Notes: generated by a model from the letters alone, not told the origin. 64,000 nt of DNA from JAJDYQ01 sp965214035 (GCA_965214035.1 OZ243932.1:2418001-2482000); one strand, 5' to 3'; positions 32,929 through 42,840 are shown, numbered from the stretch's first letter. Numbers and translations are program-made.

Positions 32929-34353
32929 ATGAATCTGGATATCCCCGATTTTCAAAGTGCCCGTATATTGATCATTGGCGATCTTATGCTGGATCGGTAC
33001 TGGACGGGTACTGCACAACGTATCTCGCCGGAAGCTCCTGTCCCTGTCGTACAGGTTGACGGCATCATGGACAGGCCTGGCGGGGCCGGCAATGTCGCGT
33101 TGAATGTCGCGGCACTGGGGGCGCAATGCACATTGCTGGCCATCGTCGGTAATGATGAAAATGGCAGGGCACTGTGCGACCAGCTTGAAAAGGGCGGTGT
33201 ACAGGCAAGGATACACAGGGTCGATGGTTTCGGTACGATTACCAAGCTAAGGGTGCTCAGCCACAATCAGCAGCTGATCAGGCTCGATTTTGAAGACAGT
33301 CCTGTCCCTGAAAGCGATGTGCTGACGGACTGGCTTGATGAGTTGATAGCCGATCATGACATGGTTGTGCTTTCCGATTATGGCAAAGGCACGCTGACCC
33401 ATGTCGAGGAATGGATCGGCCGGTGTCGCAAGGCCGGGAAAAAGACTATCGTCGATCCCAAGGGCAGGAATTTTGATCGCTATTGCGGCGCCAGCCTGAT
33501 GACGCCTAATCTGAGGGAGTTTCAGGAGGTTGTCGGGGAGTGCCACGGCGAGCAGGAAATATACAGTAGGGCACTACAGCTTATCAGGAGGGTGGGTCTG
33601 GATGGTCTGCTGGTGACACGGGGTGAGGCGGGGATGAGCCTTGTATCGGCACAGGGAGAGGTGCTGCATATGCCGGCTCAGGCCAGAGAGGTATTTGATG
33701 TAACAGGTGCCGGTGATACGGTGATCGCGACACTGGCAGCAGTGCTGGCGACCGGAACAGGACTTGAGTGGGCTGTTCGCCTGTCCAATCTGGCGGCCGG
33801 GGTTACTGTGGCGAAGCCGGGCTCCGCTACAGTATCTGTGCCGGAGCTGAAACGCGCCAGCCATGCGCAGCGGGACGGTCATGGCATGATGACCGAAAGT
33901 GAATTATTGCAGGCTGTGACCGAGGCACGGGCCAGCGGTGAAAGCATTGTTATGACTAATGGCTGCTTTGATATATTACATGCAGGACATGTCCATTATC
34001 TGAATCAGGCAGCACAGCTTGGAGATCGTCTGGTGGTGGCGGTCAATACTGATGAAACGGTCCGGGCATTAAAAGGTCAAGATCGTCCTGTCAATCGCCT
34101 TGAGTCACGCATGGCCGTACTGGCTGGACTGGTCGCGGTTGATTGGGTTGTGCCCTTTGCAGAGCAGACCCCGGAGCGTTTGATTGGCAAAATAAAGCCC
34201 GATTATCTGGTAAAAGGTGGTGATAACAGCCCCGATAATATTCCCGGTGCGCAATGCGTAACAGAAGCCGGCGGCCAGGTGATGGTGCTGGATTACGTCG
34301 AAGGCCGCTCAACAACAAATATCATCCGCCGGATACGTGAAGACGAGCAATAA
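32929..34353 (+). CDS. hldE: Bifunctional heptose-7-phosphate kinase / heptose-1-phosphate adenylyltransferase
   Basis: Makes ADP-D-glycero-beta-D-manno-heptose for the LPS inner core. The 474-residue product has the PfkB-type kinase first (LIIGDLMLDRYWTGTAQRIS, GGAGNVALNVAALGA, FDVTGAGDTVIATLA with the catalytic Asp) and the nucleotidyltransferase domain from about 340 (IVMTNGCFDILHAGHVHYLN, VAVNTDETVRALKG, EGRSTTNIIRRI). The two-domain length is typical. Its 3' end overlaps the next gene by 17 bp. Confidence 0.97.
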   Translation: MNLDIPDFQSARILIIGDLMLDRYWTGTAQRISPEAPVPVVQVDGIMDRPGGAGNVALNVAALGAQCTLLAIVGNDENGRALCDQLEKGGVQARIHRVDGFGTITKLRVLSHNQQLIRLDFEDSPVPESDVLTDWLDELIADHDMVVLSDYGKGTLTHVEEWIGRCRKAGKKTIVDPKGRNFDRYCGASLMTPNLREFQEVVGECHGEQEIYSRALQLIRRVGLDGLLVTRGEAGMSLVSAQGEVLHMPAQAREVFDVTGAGDTVIATLAAVLATGTGLEWAVRLSNLAAGVTVAKPGSATVSVPELKRASHAQRDGHGMMTESELLQAVTEARASGESIVMTNGCFDILHAGHVHYLNQAAQLGDRLVVAVNTDETVRALKGQDRPVNRLESRMAVLAGLVAVDWVVPFAEQTPERLIGKIKPDYLVKGGDNSPDNIPGAQCVTEAGGQVMVLDYVEGRSTTNIIRRIREDEQ

Positions 34354-35515
34354 TCAGCCGCCGGTTGACGTTATCGTGGTCGGGGGGGGCATTGCCGGCC
34401 TGTGGATACTGTCGAACCTGCGTGCAGCCGGTTACGATGCAATCCTTGTAGAGAGAGATTCTCTGGGCAGCGGGCAGACTCTGGCCTCACAGGGTATTAT
34501 TCATGGTGGTGCAAAATATGCGCTTATCGGTCATGTAACCGGTTCTTCCGAGGCAGTACGTGAGCTGCCGGAACGGTGGGGTGAGCATTTATCAGGCCGC
34601 CGGCTGCCGGATTTAAGCAGTGTTCGTTGCAACAGTGACCATCAATGGATGTGGAGTGCCGGAGATATACCGTCAAAGATAGCGAATTTTTTTGCCGGCC
34701 GGTTGATGTCCGGTCGTGTAAGGCCGCTTGCAGGGCGGGAACTGCCCGGAAGGTTTAAGTCGATATGCAAGACGAACACAGTCTATCAGTTACATGAGCC
34801 GGTTCTTGATGTTGCGAGTCTGGTGCAGTGTCTGGCTGATTCAAATAAGGGCAGGGTGTTTAATGCTGAAGCGATCTGTGCTGAAGCGGACGGCGATAAC
34901 ATGCTGCTTGAAGTCAGAACGCATAACGAAACACATTGCCTTGCTGCCCGTGCTCTGGTGTATGCCGCCGGAGAAGGTAACGCGGAAATTGAGACATCTG
35001 CAATGCAGCGCCGACCACTGCAGATGGTCATGGTAAAAGGTGATCTGCCCGAGCTGTGGGGGCATGTTATTGAAGCGGCTGCCAATCCGCGCCTGACCAT
35101 CACATCGCATAAATGCCCTGACGGGCAAATTGTCTGGTATATCGGAGGGCAGTTGGCTGAAGATGGTGTTGCCCGCTCGATCCGGCAGCAGATTGCAGCA
35201 ACCCGGCAGGAATTGAGAAGGATATTTCCGGCTGTGGTGCCAGACTCTCTCAACTGGGCAACGCTGCATATCAACCGCGCGGAAGGTATTCGGGACGATG
35301 GTAAAAGGCCGGATAATCCATTCGTTGGACGGCATGGGCGGCAGATAACGGTATGGCCTGTCAAGCTGGTTTTCGCCCCTGTGGTGGCTGACGAAGTGTT
35401 GAGCCTTGTTGAGGCTATGCGGATCAGTAAGTCGCGGGCCGATGCCATGATCGACCTGCCGGAGGCAGTCGTGGGTCAGTATCCATGGGAGCAGGCTGTC
35501 TGGCAGTGTGGATAA
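34337..35515 (+). CDS. FAD-dependent oxidoreductase (DAO/glycerol-3-phosphate dehydrogenase-like)
   Basis: A 392-residue protein starting at GTG within the end of hldE. VIVVGGGIAGLWILSNLRAA is a Rossmann FAD loop and LVERDSLGSGQTLASQGIIH continues the DAO-family pattern; GGAKYAL and a late HGRQITVWPVKLVFAP stretch are present. No signal peptide or membrane helix. I cannot name the substrate. The overlap with hldE and the following AKR and waaA genes on the same strand place it inside an LPS-core operon, suggesting a role in oxidising a core sugar or its precursor; this is inference. Confidence 0.85.
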   Translation: MKTSNNQPPVDVIVVGGGIAGLWILSNLRAAGYDAILVERDSLGSGQTLASQGIIHGGAKYALIGHVTGSSEAVRELPERWGEHLSGRRLPDLSSVRCNSDHQWMWSAGDIPSKIANFFAGRLMSGRVRPLAGRELPGRFKSICKTNTVYQLHEPVLDVASLVQCLADSNKGRVFNAEAICAEADGDNMLLEVRTHNETHCLAARALVYAAGEGNAEIETSAMQRRPLQMVMVKGDLPELWGHVIEAAANPRLTITSHKCPDGQIVWYIGGQLAEDGVARSIRQQIAATRQELRRIFPAVVPDSLNWATLHINRAEGIRDDGKRPDNPFVGRHGRQITVWPVKLVFAPVVADEVLSLVEAMRISKSRADAMIDLPEAVVGQYPWEQAVWQCG

Positions 35516-35553
35516 TGGATATGAGAAAAATAAATAGTCATATATAATATGCA

Positions 35554-36351
35554 ATGTCAGCTATCCCATTAAAAAATATATCCAATACCGGAATTATGGT
35601 GAGTGCACTTGGTCTGGGTACTGTCAAGTTCGGCCGTAATGAGGCGGTAAAGTATCCGCAGGGCTTTGCGATACCTGATGATAGAGCTGTTATATCACTG
35701 TTATCCCAGGCCCATGCAGCCGGTATTAATTTACTGGATACAGCTCCGGCTTACGGTACCGCACAAAGCAGAATCGGCAGGCTCATTGGGGCAGATGATG
35801 ACTGGGTTATCTGTAGCAAGGTTGGTGAGCAGTTTATTGACGGGCAATCAATATACGACTATAGCGAATCAGCAACGATATCCGGTATCGAGAACAGTTT
35901 GCGGGCGTTGCAGCGCGATGCCCTGGATATTGTATTGATACACTCGGATGGTAACGACATGGATATTCTGCAGAATACGTCGATTATGGAAACACTGTTG
36001 CGAATGAAAGATCAGGGCAAGATAAAGGCAGTGGGGATTTCAAGTAAAACGGTTACAGGAGGATTGTATTCCTTGCAGTATGTAGATGTTATTATGTGCA
36101 TGTATAATATTTTAGAGACGACTGAGCTGCCTGTTATTCAGGCGGCCGGAGCAGCGGGCAAGGGAGTCTTTATAAAAAAAGGCCTGATGAGCGGTCATCT
36201 GAAAAAAACCGGAACAGTGGACCCGTTGCAGGCATGTTATCGCCATATTTTTGCTCAGCCGGCGGTCAGCAGCCTGATTATCGGTACGATCAGCCCGATA
36301 CACTTGCGGCAGAATATCGATGCTTTCCTGTCCATCGTGAAACCAGACTGA
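35554..36351 (+). CDS. Aldo/keto reductase
   Basis: A 265-residue AKR-superfamily protein: VSALGLGTVKFGRN, the catalytic Asp and Tyr in INLLDTAPAYGTAQSRIG, Lys in WVICSKVGEQF and His in DIVLIHSDGND; later KIKAVGISSKTVTGGL and SSLIIGTISPIHL. It is somewhat shorter than most AKRs (about 310), which often have a longer C-terminal loop. It is followed by waaA with a TGATG overlap, so it is co-translated with an LPS gene. Together with the FAD oxidoreductase upstream it could make a redox pair acting on a sugar; no substrate can be assigned. Confidence 0.9.
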   Translation: MSAIPLKNISNTGIMVSALGLGTVKFGRNEAVKYPQGFAIPDDRAVISLLSQAHAAGINLLDTAPAYGTAQSRIGRLIGADDDWVICSKVGEQFIDGQSIYDYSESATISGIENSLRALQRDALDIVLIHSDGNDMDILQNTSIMETLLRMKDQGKIKAVGISSKTVTGGLYSLQYVDVIMCMYNILETTELPVIQAAGAAGKGVFIKKGLMSGHLKKTGTVDPLQACYRHIFAQPAVSSLIIGTISPIHLRQNIDAFLSIVKPD

Positions 36352-37610
36352 TGGTGCGTCTCGCCTATAGCGTTTTTATGTATCTTCTGGTGCCTCTGTT
36401 TTTATGGCGGTTGCTGTGCCGTGGTTTTCGGGATCGTGAATACTGGTATCGCTGGTCAGAACGTTTCGGCTTTAATCGACTGCCGGATTTGACAAATGCC
36501 ACCTGGGTACATGCCGTATCTGTTGGCGAGGTACAGGCCAGTGTCGCACTGGTTGAATATCTGCTGGATTCCAGACCGCAGATGCCGGTTGTCATCACAA
36601 CAATGACGCCTACGGGTTCGCGGCGAGTAGTATCCCTGTTTGGCCATCGTGTGCATCATGTATATGCCCCTTATGACCTGCCGGGTGCTGTCAGCCGCTT
36701 TCTGTGTCGGGTCAAGCCGATACAGGTGATTATTATGGAGACCGAAATATGGCCCAACATGATCAGCGGGTGCCATCAGCGAAATATCCCCTTGCTGTTG
36801 GCTAATGCGAGGCTGTCAGAACGTTCCGCAAGAGGATACCGCCGTATTCAGAAGCTGACCTGTCAGGTGATAAGCCGTATTTCATATATAGCTGCCCAAA
36901 CCGAAAGCGACCGGCTACGCTTTATGGCGCTGGGAGCGACTGAGGATCAGGTCATTGTTACAGGTAATATCAAAATGGATATTGATTCGCTCGCCGAACT
37001 GCGTGAACAGGGCGAGGTCATCCGGCGCTGGCTGGGAGTCGGCCGTTCGGTATGGATCGCGGCAAGTACGCATGTCGGAGAGGAAGAGCAGGTGCTTGAG
37101 GCCCATGCGGCCCTGAAAAAAACAGTGAAGGATGCCCTGCTGGTGCTGATTCCCCGCCATCCTGAACGTGCTGATGAGGTTGAGAGGCTGTGCCGAAAAA
37201 ATCACTGGCAAGTGCTCCGCCGTACATTGGAAACAGCCGACGACGAAGTGCCAGACATCTATCTGGTGGATACACTGGGAGAACTGCCACAGTTTTACTC
37301 TGCCGGTGATGTGGCATTTGTCGGAGGCAGCCTGGTGCCGATTGGAGGGCATAACATGATTGAGGCCGCAGCCCAGGGCATTGCCGTGGTGTTTGGCCCC
37401 CACCTGTTTAATTTCCAGGATATAAGTTATCAATTATTACAGTCAAATGCAGCAAGGATGGTTACTAATAGTCAGGAACTGGCTCTGACCTTGGAAGAAT
37501 TGCTGAAAGATGCCGATTTACGACACAAATTGGGCCGCAATGGTAAGGCATACGTTGAATCCAGCCGCGGTGCCTTGCAGCGATTGACTGAGGTTGTGGC
37601 AAGGTGCTGA
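36351..37610 (+). CDS. waaA: Kdo transferase (3-deoxy-D-manno-octulosonic acid transferase)
   Basis: Transfers Kdo from CMP-Kdo to lipid IVA at the inner membrane. The ATG overlapping the AKR stop (36351) gives 419 residues, the normal size, and the expected membrane anchor (VFMYLLVPLFLWRLLCRGFR). Motifs: WVHAVSVGEVQASVALVEYL with the catalytic Glu, TTMTPTGSRRV, METEIWPNMI, IWIAASTHVGEEEQVLEAH, LIPRHPERADEV and the GGSLVPIGGHNMIEAAAQG donor site. An in-frame codon further upstream would lie inside the AKR gene. Confidence 0.97.
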   Translation: MVRLAYSVFMYLLVPLFLWRLLCRGFRDREYWYRWSERFGFNRLPDLTNATWVHAVSVGEVQASVALVEYLLDSRPQMPVVITTMTPTGSRRVVSLFGHRVHHVYAPYDLPGAVSRFLCRVKPIQVIIMETEIWPNMISGCHQRNIPLLLANARLSERSARGYRRIQKLTCQVISRISYIAAQTESDRLRFMALGATEDQVIVTGNIKMDIDSLAELREQGEVIRRWLGVGRSVWIAASTHVGEEEQVLEAHAALKKTVKDALLVLIPRHPERADEVERLCRKNHWQVLRRTLETADDEVPDIYLVDTLGELPQFYSAGDVAFVGGSLVPIGGHNMIEAAAQGIAVVFGPHLFNFQDISYQLLQSNAARMVTNSQELALTLEELLKDADLRHKLGRNGKAYVESSRGALQRLTEVVARC

Positions 37611-37894
37611 GATAGTCTTTGTCTGGTCTGATAAGAGCCAGCTCCGATCAGAAAAATGAATGGTGCCGATGGGGTACTTGAGGCAGGATGTGGATCGGTT
37701 TGTGAGCCTGCTTTAAGTATCCTGGATATGAGGTGGTTTTGTGAAATTGCTCTATGTCGGCACATTCAAGGTATCCGGGTGTTGGACTCGCCTCTAGAAA
37801 ATCTGGAGTTCGGTGATTACACTGCTTTGTGCCATATTGGACACAGGATTTTGATATGCTTATGTTTTTACTGATGTTTTAGGAGTGTTCTGCC

Positions 37895-38902
37895 ATGACC
37901 AGACTATTCCTTTTGATTTCTTATCTAATTAGACGCTTATTCTTACCGAGAGTCTCACCTCAGTTACGTAAGTATCTGTATTCTTTGATAAAACCAGATT
38001 ATCGGGATCAACTACTACAGCTGTTGAAAATGAAATACGCCACTCCTGTTCTTATCCTTTTGATTTCTTATCTAATTAGACGCTTATTCTTACCGAGAGT
38101 CTCGCCTCAGTTACGTAAGTATCTGTATCCTTTGATAAAACCAGATTATCGGGATCAACTACAACTACAGCTGTTGAAAATGAAATACGCCACTCCTGTT
38201 CTTATTGATACGCCGACGAAAGTATCGTCGTCATCTGTTTTTGAATCTTTGTTAAAGCAATATCCGGGACCAGTATTGAAGAGACACGGTGGCGGCAGCT
38301 TTGCAGATAGCAAGTGCTCATCATTCAGGTATTTACATCATCTGATACATGAAGAGAAAAGACCATTAAATGTTATCTCGCTTGTCAGAGAGCCGATAAG
38401 CAGAAATATATCGCATTTTTTTCACGACCTTGGCGCATATACTGGAATTCCTGATCCCTATAAAAAACTTTCTATAACTGAACTCAAAGACAGCTTTTTG
38501 TCATCGGAATCTCTGCATGAAAGTTTCCTTGGTTTTTTCGAAAATAACATGCTGGTAAATTTCGGTATAGATGTTTTCTCGACACCTTTTCCAGAGAGTG
38601 GTATTTCTACCTACTCCAATGGCAATGTAAGGCTTTTAGTCATGCGTATGGAAATAAGTGACAATGATAAGGTCGAAGCGATCAAGAGTTTTCTTGGATT
38701 AGAGAATTTTTCACTTTACCATCATAATATTGGAGAAAAGAAGCGCTATGTAGCGACATATAGAAAATTCAAGGATGAAGTGAAGTTGCCGCCTGATTAT
38801 ATTGACGGGATGTGTGAGACAAGATGGTTTCGTCATTTTTATGGCACAGAATATATCAATACTGTAAAGGAAAGATTCTGTATGCCCCCCCACCTCCCAT
38901 AA
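37895..38902 (+). CDS. Putative capsular polysaccharide synthesis (NKWYS/sulfotransferase-like) protein with internal duplication
   Basis: A 335-residue protein. Residues 5-104 are two nearly identical copies of a 49-50-residue basic, hydrophobic segment (LLISYLIRRLFLPRVSPQLR, then IKPDYRDQL). After that the fold resembles the putative capsular polysaccharide synthesis family: VLKRHGGGSF, the VISLVREPISRNISHFFHDL motif, and later LRLLVMRMEI-like sequence, related to PAPS-dependent sulfotransferases. Function is not established. GC content is clearly lower than in waaA or glcB, arguing for recent acquisition. AGGAG lies 14 bp before the ATG. A T9 run follows 50 bp after the stop. Confidence 0.65.
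   Translation: MTRLFLLISYLIRRLFLPRVSPQLRKYLYSLIKPDYRDQLLQLLKMKYATPVLILLISYLIRRLFLPRVSPQLRKYLYPLIKPDYRDQLQLQLLKMKYATPVLIDTPTKVSSSSVFESLLKQYPGPVLKRHGGGSFADSKCSSFRYLHHLIHEEKRPLNVISLVREPISRNISHFFHDLGAYTGIPDPYKKLSITELKDSFLSSESLHESFLGFFENNMLVNFGIDVFSTPFPESGISTYSNGNVRLLVMRMEISDNDKVEAIKSFLGLENFSLYHHNIGEKKRYVATYRKFKDEVKLPPDYIDGMCETRWFRHFYGTEYINTVKERFCMPPHLP
37909..38205 (+). repeat. Tandem duplication of about 147 bp inside the polysaccharide gene
   Basis: Copy one spans 37909-38055 and copy two 38056-38205. They are almost identical; differences are a few substitutions (for example TCT to CCT, Ser to Pro) and a 3-bp insertion in copy two. The unit length keeps the reading frame. High identity implies a recent event. 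Confidence 0.95.
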
Positions 38903-39005
38903 AGAACGAGGCGGCATGATAACTGATGATATTCACTATCTTTTTTTTTAATGGCACTGTTGATTTTATTATGTTTCGGGTTATTGCTTTTTTTAGATTA
39001 TTCTA

Positions 39006-41177
39006 ATGCACAATAATATAAATATTCACGGCCTGCAGATTGATTCCGGGTTTTATCAGTTCGTTAATGACGATGTGATACCAGGCACCGGTATAGAGCC
39101 GGATCAATTTTGGTCGGGGTTGGCTGGTATTGTGGCCGAGCTGACGCCCCGTAATCGCGAGCTGCTGGCACGCCGCGATGAATTACAGGCCAGAATTGAT
39201 CAGTGGCATCGTCAACATAAAGATCGGTCGCATGATGCCGCTGCCTATAAACAGTTTCTACTGGATATTGGTTATCTGCTGCCGGAGGGTGATGACTTTT
39301 CGGTCACGACTGCCAATGTCGATCCTGAAATATCAATTATTGCCGGTCCACAGCTTGTTGTGCCGGTCAATAATGCGCGATATGCCTTGAATGCTGCCAA
39401 TGCACGCTGGGGTTCTCTTTATGATGCACTTTATGGAACGGATGTTATAGACGAGCAGAATGGAGCGGAAAAAGGTGACCGCTATAATCCGGTTCGTGGT
39501 GAGAAGGTGGTCCGCTATGCAATGGAATTTCTGGACAGGATGTTGCCCTTGATTGATGGTTCACACAGTCAGGTTGCCTGCTATGCTATGGATGGTAACG
39601 GGTTACAGGTCGATATGAATGACAAAAAGACAGCGCTGGTTAATGAGGTGCAGTTTATCGGTTATCAGGGAGAGGCATCTTCGCCTTCTGTATTGTTGTT
39701 CAAGCACAATCATTTGCATATCGAGATTCAGATAGACAGGGACCATCCCGTTGGTATGAGGCATCCGGCAGGGATATGCGATATTGTTATGGAGTCGGCT
39801 GTTACTACCATCCAGGATTGTGAGGATTCGGTGACTGCCGTAGATGCAGAGGAAAAAATCGGCGTATATCGAAACTGGCTTGGTCTTATGAAAGGAGATC
39901 TTACTGCCAGTTTTGCAAAGGGCGATGCCATAGTTGAGCGTTCTCTTAATCATAACAGGGGATATACCACGGTTAACGGTCAGCAGATAACATTGCCGGG
40001 ATGTTCATTGATGTTGGTGCGCAATGTTGGTCATCTAATGACCAGTCCGGCCATCCTGGATGCCGACGGTAATGAGGTCTTTGAAGGTATTATGGATGCT
40101 GCGATTACCGGGTTGATCGCCTTACATGATCTCAGGGGGCTGGGGCGATTCAATAATTCACGCTGTGGTTCCATGTATGTGGTAAAGCCCAAGATGCACG
40201 GCCCGGATGAAGTGGCCTTTGCAGTTGATTTGTTCGCATGCGTTGAACAAGTCCTGGGGATGGCACCCAATACCATGAAAATTGGCATTATGGATGAGGA
40301 GCGTCGCACTACGATCAATCTAAAGGAGTGTATTCGTCAGGCCAGTGAGCGCATTGTTTTTATCAACACCGGCTTTCTTGATCGCACAGGTGATGAAATC
40401 CATACTTCCATGGAGGCCGGCCCTATGGTCCGCAAAGAGGCCATGAAATCTCAGCCCTGGATGAATGCCTATGAAGACTGGAATGTTGATATTGGCTTGG
40501 GCTGCGGATTGCAGGGGTGCGCACAAGTCGGTAAGGGAATGTGGCCAAAACCTGATAAAATGGCCGAAATGATGGCGGCAAAGCAGGCACATCCTGAGGC
40601 GGGGGCTAACTGCGCCTGGGTACCTTCCCCCGTCGCCGCAACGCTGCATGCCCTGCACTACCATGAGATTGATGTATTCGCACGGCAGGAAGTGCTTAAG
40701 TCCCGCAAACGGGCGAGTCTCGATGATATCCTCAACATTCCCGTTGAATTGGAACCATCCTGGTCCTCGAAGGATATTCAACAGGAGCTGGATAATAACT
40801 GTCAGGGTATTCTTGGTTATGTTGTACGCTGGGTTGAGCAAGGTATCGGTTGTTCCAGGGTGCCGGATATCAATAATGTTGGCTTGATGGAAGATCGTGC
40901 GACCTGCCGTATCTCCAGTCAGCATATAGCAAACTGGTTACATCACGGGATAGTCTCTGAAAAGCAGGTCATCGAAACCCTGCAACGAATGGCGCAGGTG
41001 GTTGACCACCAAAATCATGGTGCCCCCGGCTATGTCAACATGGCCCCTGACTTTGCCGGCAAGGCATTTACGGCCGCAAAGGATTTGATTTTTATGGGGC
41101 GAGAGACGCCTAATGGTTATACCGAACCGCCACTGCATAGGCGTCGGTTGGAGTTTAAGAGGCAGGTATGTTCTTGA
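39006..41177 (+). CDS. glcB: Malate synthase G
   Basis: Condenses glyoxylate with acetyl-CoA to malate in the cytosol. The 723-residue protein has the isoform-G length and motifs: the N-terminal FYQFVNDDVIPGTGIEPDQF, DDKTALVNEVQFIGYQGEAS-like NDKKTALVNEVQFIGYQG, SVTAVDAEEKIGVYRNWLGL, GSMYVVKPKMHGPDEVAFA, the GIMDEERRTTINLKECI loop with catalytic residues, FINTGFLDRTGDEIHTSM and GANCAWVPSPVAATLHALHY. No isocitrate lyase or glycolate oxidase gene is nearby, so glyoxylate comes from elsewhere, possibly from glycine metabolism. Confidence 0.97.
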   Translation: MHNNINIHGLQIDSGFYQFVNDDVIPGTGIEPDQFWSGLAGIVAELTPRNRELLARRDELQARIDQWHRQHKDRSHDAAAYKQFLLDIGYLLPEGDDFSVTTANVDPEISIIAGPQLVVPVNNARYALNAANARWGSLYDALYGTDVIDEQNGAEKGDRYNPVRGEKVVRYAMEFLDRMLPLIDGSHSQVACYAMDGNGLQVDMNDKKTALVNEVQFIGYQGEASSPSVLLFKHNHLHIEIQIDRDHPVGMRHPAGICDIVMESAVTTIQDCEDSVTAVDAEEKIGVYRNWLGLMKGDLTASFAKGDAIVERSLNHNRGYTTVNGQQITLPGCSLMLVRNVGHLMTSPAILDADGNEVFEGIMDAAITGLIALHDLRGLGRFNNSRCGSMYVVKPKMHGPDEVAFAVDLFACVEQVLGMAPNTMKIGIMDEERRTTINLKECIRQASERIVFINTGFLDRTGDEIHTSMEAGPMVRKEAMKSQPWMNAYEDWNVDIGLGCGLQGCAQVGKGMWPKPDKMAEMMAAKQAHPEAGANCAWVPSPVAATLHALHYHEIDVFARQEVLKSRKRASLDDILNIPVELEPSWSSKDIQQELDNNCQGILGYVVRWVEQGIGCSRVPDINNVGLMEDRATCRISSQHIANWLHHGIVSEKQVIETLQRMAQVVDHQNHGAPGYVNMAPDFAGKAFTAAKDLIFMGRETPNGYTEPPLHRRRLEFKRQVCS

Positions 41178-41574
41178 GTGCGCAGTAATTTCAAAAGGAT
41201 TCGTCGCATGCCTGCAAGTCCTCAATGCGGGGCAGTTATGCAATAATCTCTTTACCCCATCCCTCCCTGAGCATGTTTCCCGTATTGTTTCTTGCGGCTT
41301 TGCGGGCCGGTATTTTTAGCATTCAGGATGCTGTAACAGATATGTGCTCAGGGTATGATGGCATGGTCGAGCAAGTGCCGAATTGCCATGGAAGTCCTGT
41401 ATCTCAAAAGTGGCGAAAGCTGGCAGGTGCGATGGTTATTGTATTTGGTCTATGGACCGTTGCTTCCAGTATTCTGGGGAGAATTAATGTCGGCCTCGGA
41501 TGCTTGCCGCCCGGCTGAACGTATATCCAGTCGGGCTGCTGTGGGGCTGGTTTAACCACTAAGGACTGTCTGAT
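41178..41574. other. Gap between glcB and the YeeE-type gene
   Basis: A plus-strand frame of 97 codons (41225-41518) ends in LAGAMVIVFGLWTVASSILG, which looks membrane-like and slightly like the end of TauE/SafE exporters, but the rest shows no family pattern and there is no ribosome site. It may be a decayed gene. Nothing else is recognised. Confidence 0.35.
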
Positions 41575-42840
41575 TTACATGGCATCATGTTTCCGCATGG
41601 ATGATGGCAGCAGCTTCATGTCCGCCAGCCCGGTCAGTAGTGCCGAAATAAAGTTGCCTTCGCTCTCATAAACCATTCTGTAAAGCCGGATTTTCATGGT
41701 GATAGCGCATCCGAAAATGATCGCTATAAAGGTGATAAAAGATCCGATAGCCAGGGTTGATATTCCTGTGACAGCCTGTCCGATGGTACAGCCCAAGGCC
41801 AGTACGCCTCCGAATCCCATTAATACTGCACCAATGAAGTGGTTCGCGAAGTCTCCGACGGAAGCAAACCACTCAATACGAAACGATTTGCTCACCAGTG
41901 ACCAGAATAATGAACCCGCTATCACTCCAAGTGCTGCCATGACTCCAAAAGTCAGTAAACCGCGGTCAAAGCCGGAACCGGCATAGCCAAAGATCTGCCC
42001 CAGTGGATTGATGAATGTGTAGGACTGGGCGGCAAGAAAGCGGCTGTCTGCCGGGGGTGTTGCCTCGGTATCTTCGACAAGAAAATCCCATTGCTGAACA
42101 TAGTCACGCAAGCCATAAGGTTCTTCATCCTGAATCAGGATGATATTGCTGGTGATATACCAGGCTGCAACCACGGCCAGCCCGACAACGATGCCCCCCA
42201 GGATGTTGTCAAATGAAGAGCGATATTCCGCAGACTTGAAGATGTAGATCAGCATGGCAATGACCAGTATGCCGCCGACTATCAGGCGGGCCGTATTGGC
42301 ATTCTGTTCCGATATGATGGTGCCGATGTCCTGGCTGGCACCGACATTCATGGCAGCGGGGCGAATCCAGTCATAAAACAGGAGAGACATCAGCGTCTGA
42401 TCACTGTTCGGGAATGGATTGATCATAAAGTAGGCGATAATGCCAATAATTGCAAGAACCATCAGAGACTTTATATTGCCGGCCCCCAGACGAATCAGAT
42501 TTTTATTGCCGCAACCACTGGCCAGTGTCATGCCGATTCCGAACAACAGACCGCCCAGCAGGTTTTCCAGCCAGATCAGATCCCCGCTGCGATAGGGTGG
42601 AAACGCATCACCAAGGTTGGCCAGACCCATGGTTTCAAGGGTTATCACGCCGGTAATTGCGACAGCCATCGCCAGCAGCCAGGCACGCCAGCGACCTGTG
42701 TCACCTATATTAACCCAGTCGGAGATTGCGCCCATGGTGCAAAAATTGGTTTTACTGGCGACTGCACCCATGATGAACGCAACAATAAAACCTGACCAGA
42801 GAAAAAAGTTCTGTGCTTCGGAAAATGACTCAAATGACAT
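41575..42840 (-). CDS. YeeE/YedE family (DUF395) sulfur-compound transporter
   Basis: The ATG at 42840, with AGGAGCG eight bases upstream, gives a 421-residue polytopic inner-membrane protein; the frame is open further upstream but unsupported. The conserved Cys-containing motifs of the family are present: KTNFCTMGAISDWVN, GMTLASGCGNKNLIRLGAGN and LALGCTIGQAVTGISTLAIG. The related TsuA carries thiosulfate. It is fused-length (two DUF395 halves). No rhodanese or TusA gene is adjacent; a ComEA-like gene is divergent. Thiosulfate or a similar sulfur anion is the likely substrate, by family. Confidence 0.9.
   Translation of the reverse strand: MSFESFSEAQNFFLWSGFIVAFIMGAVASKTNFCTMGAISDWVNIGDTGRWRAWLLAMAVAITGVITLETMGLANLGDAFPPYRSGDLIWLENLLGGLLFGIGMTLASGCGNKNLIRLGAGNIKSLMVLAIIGIIAYFMINPFPNSDQTLMSLLFYDWIRPAAMNVGASQDIGTIISEQNANTARLIVGGILVIAMLIYIFKSAEYRSSFDNILGGIVVGLAVVAAWYITSNIILIQDEEPYGLRDYVQQWDFLVEDTEATPPADSRFLAAQSYTFINPLGQIFGYAGSGFDRGLLTFGVMAALGVIAGSLFWSLVSKSFRIEWFASVGDFANHFIGAVLMGFGGVLALGCTIGQAVTGISTLAIGSFITFIAIIFGCAITMKIRLYRMVYESEGNFISALLTGLADMKLLPSSMRKHDAM

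Noticed and set aside
41225..41518. 97-codon frame after glcB as a real membrane protein
   Set aside because: Only the last third looks membrane-like, there is no ribosome site, and no family pattern covers the rest.
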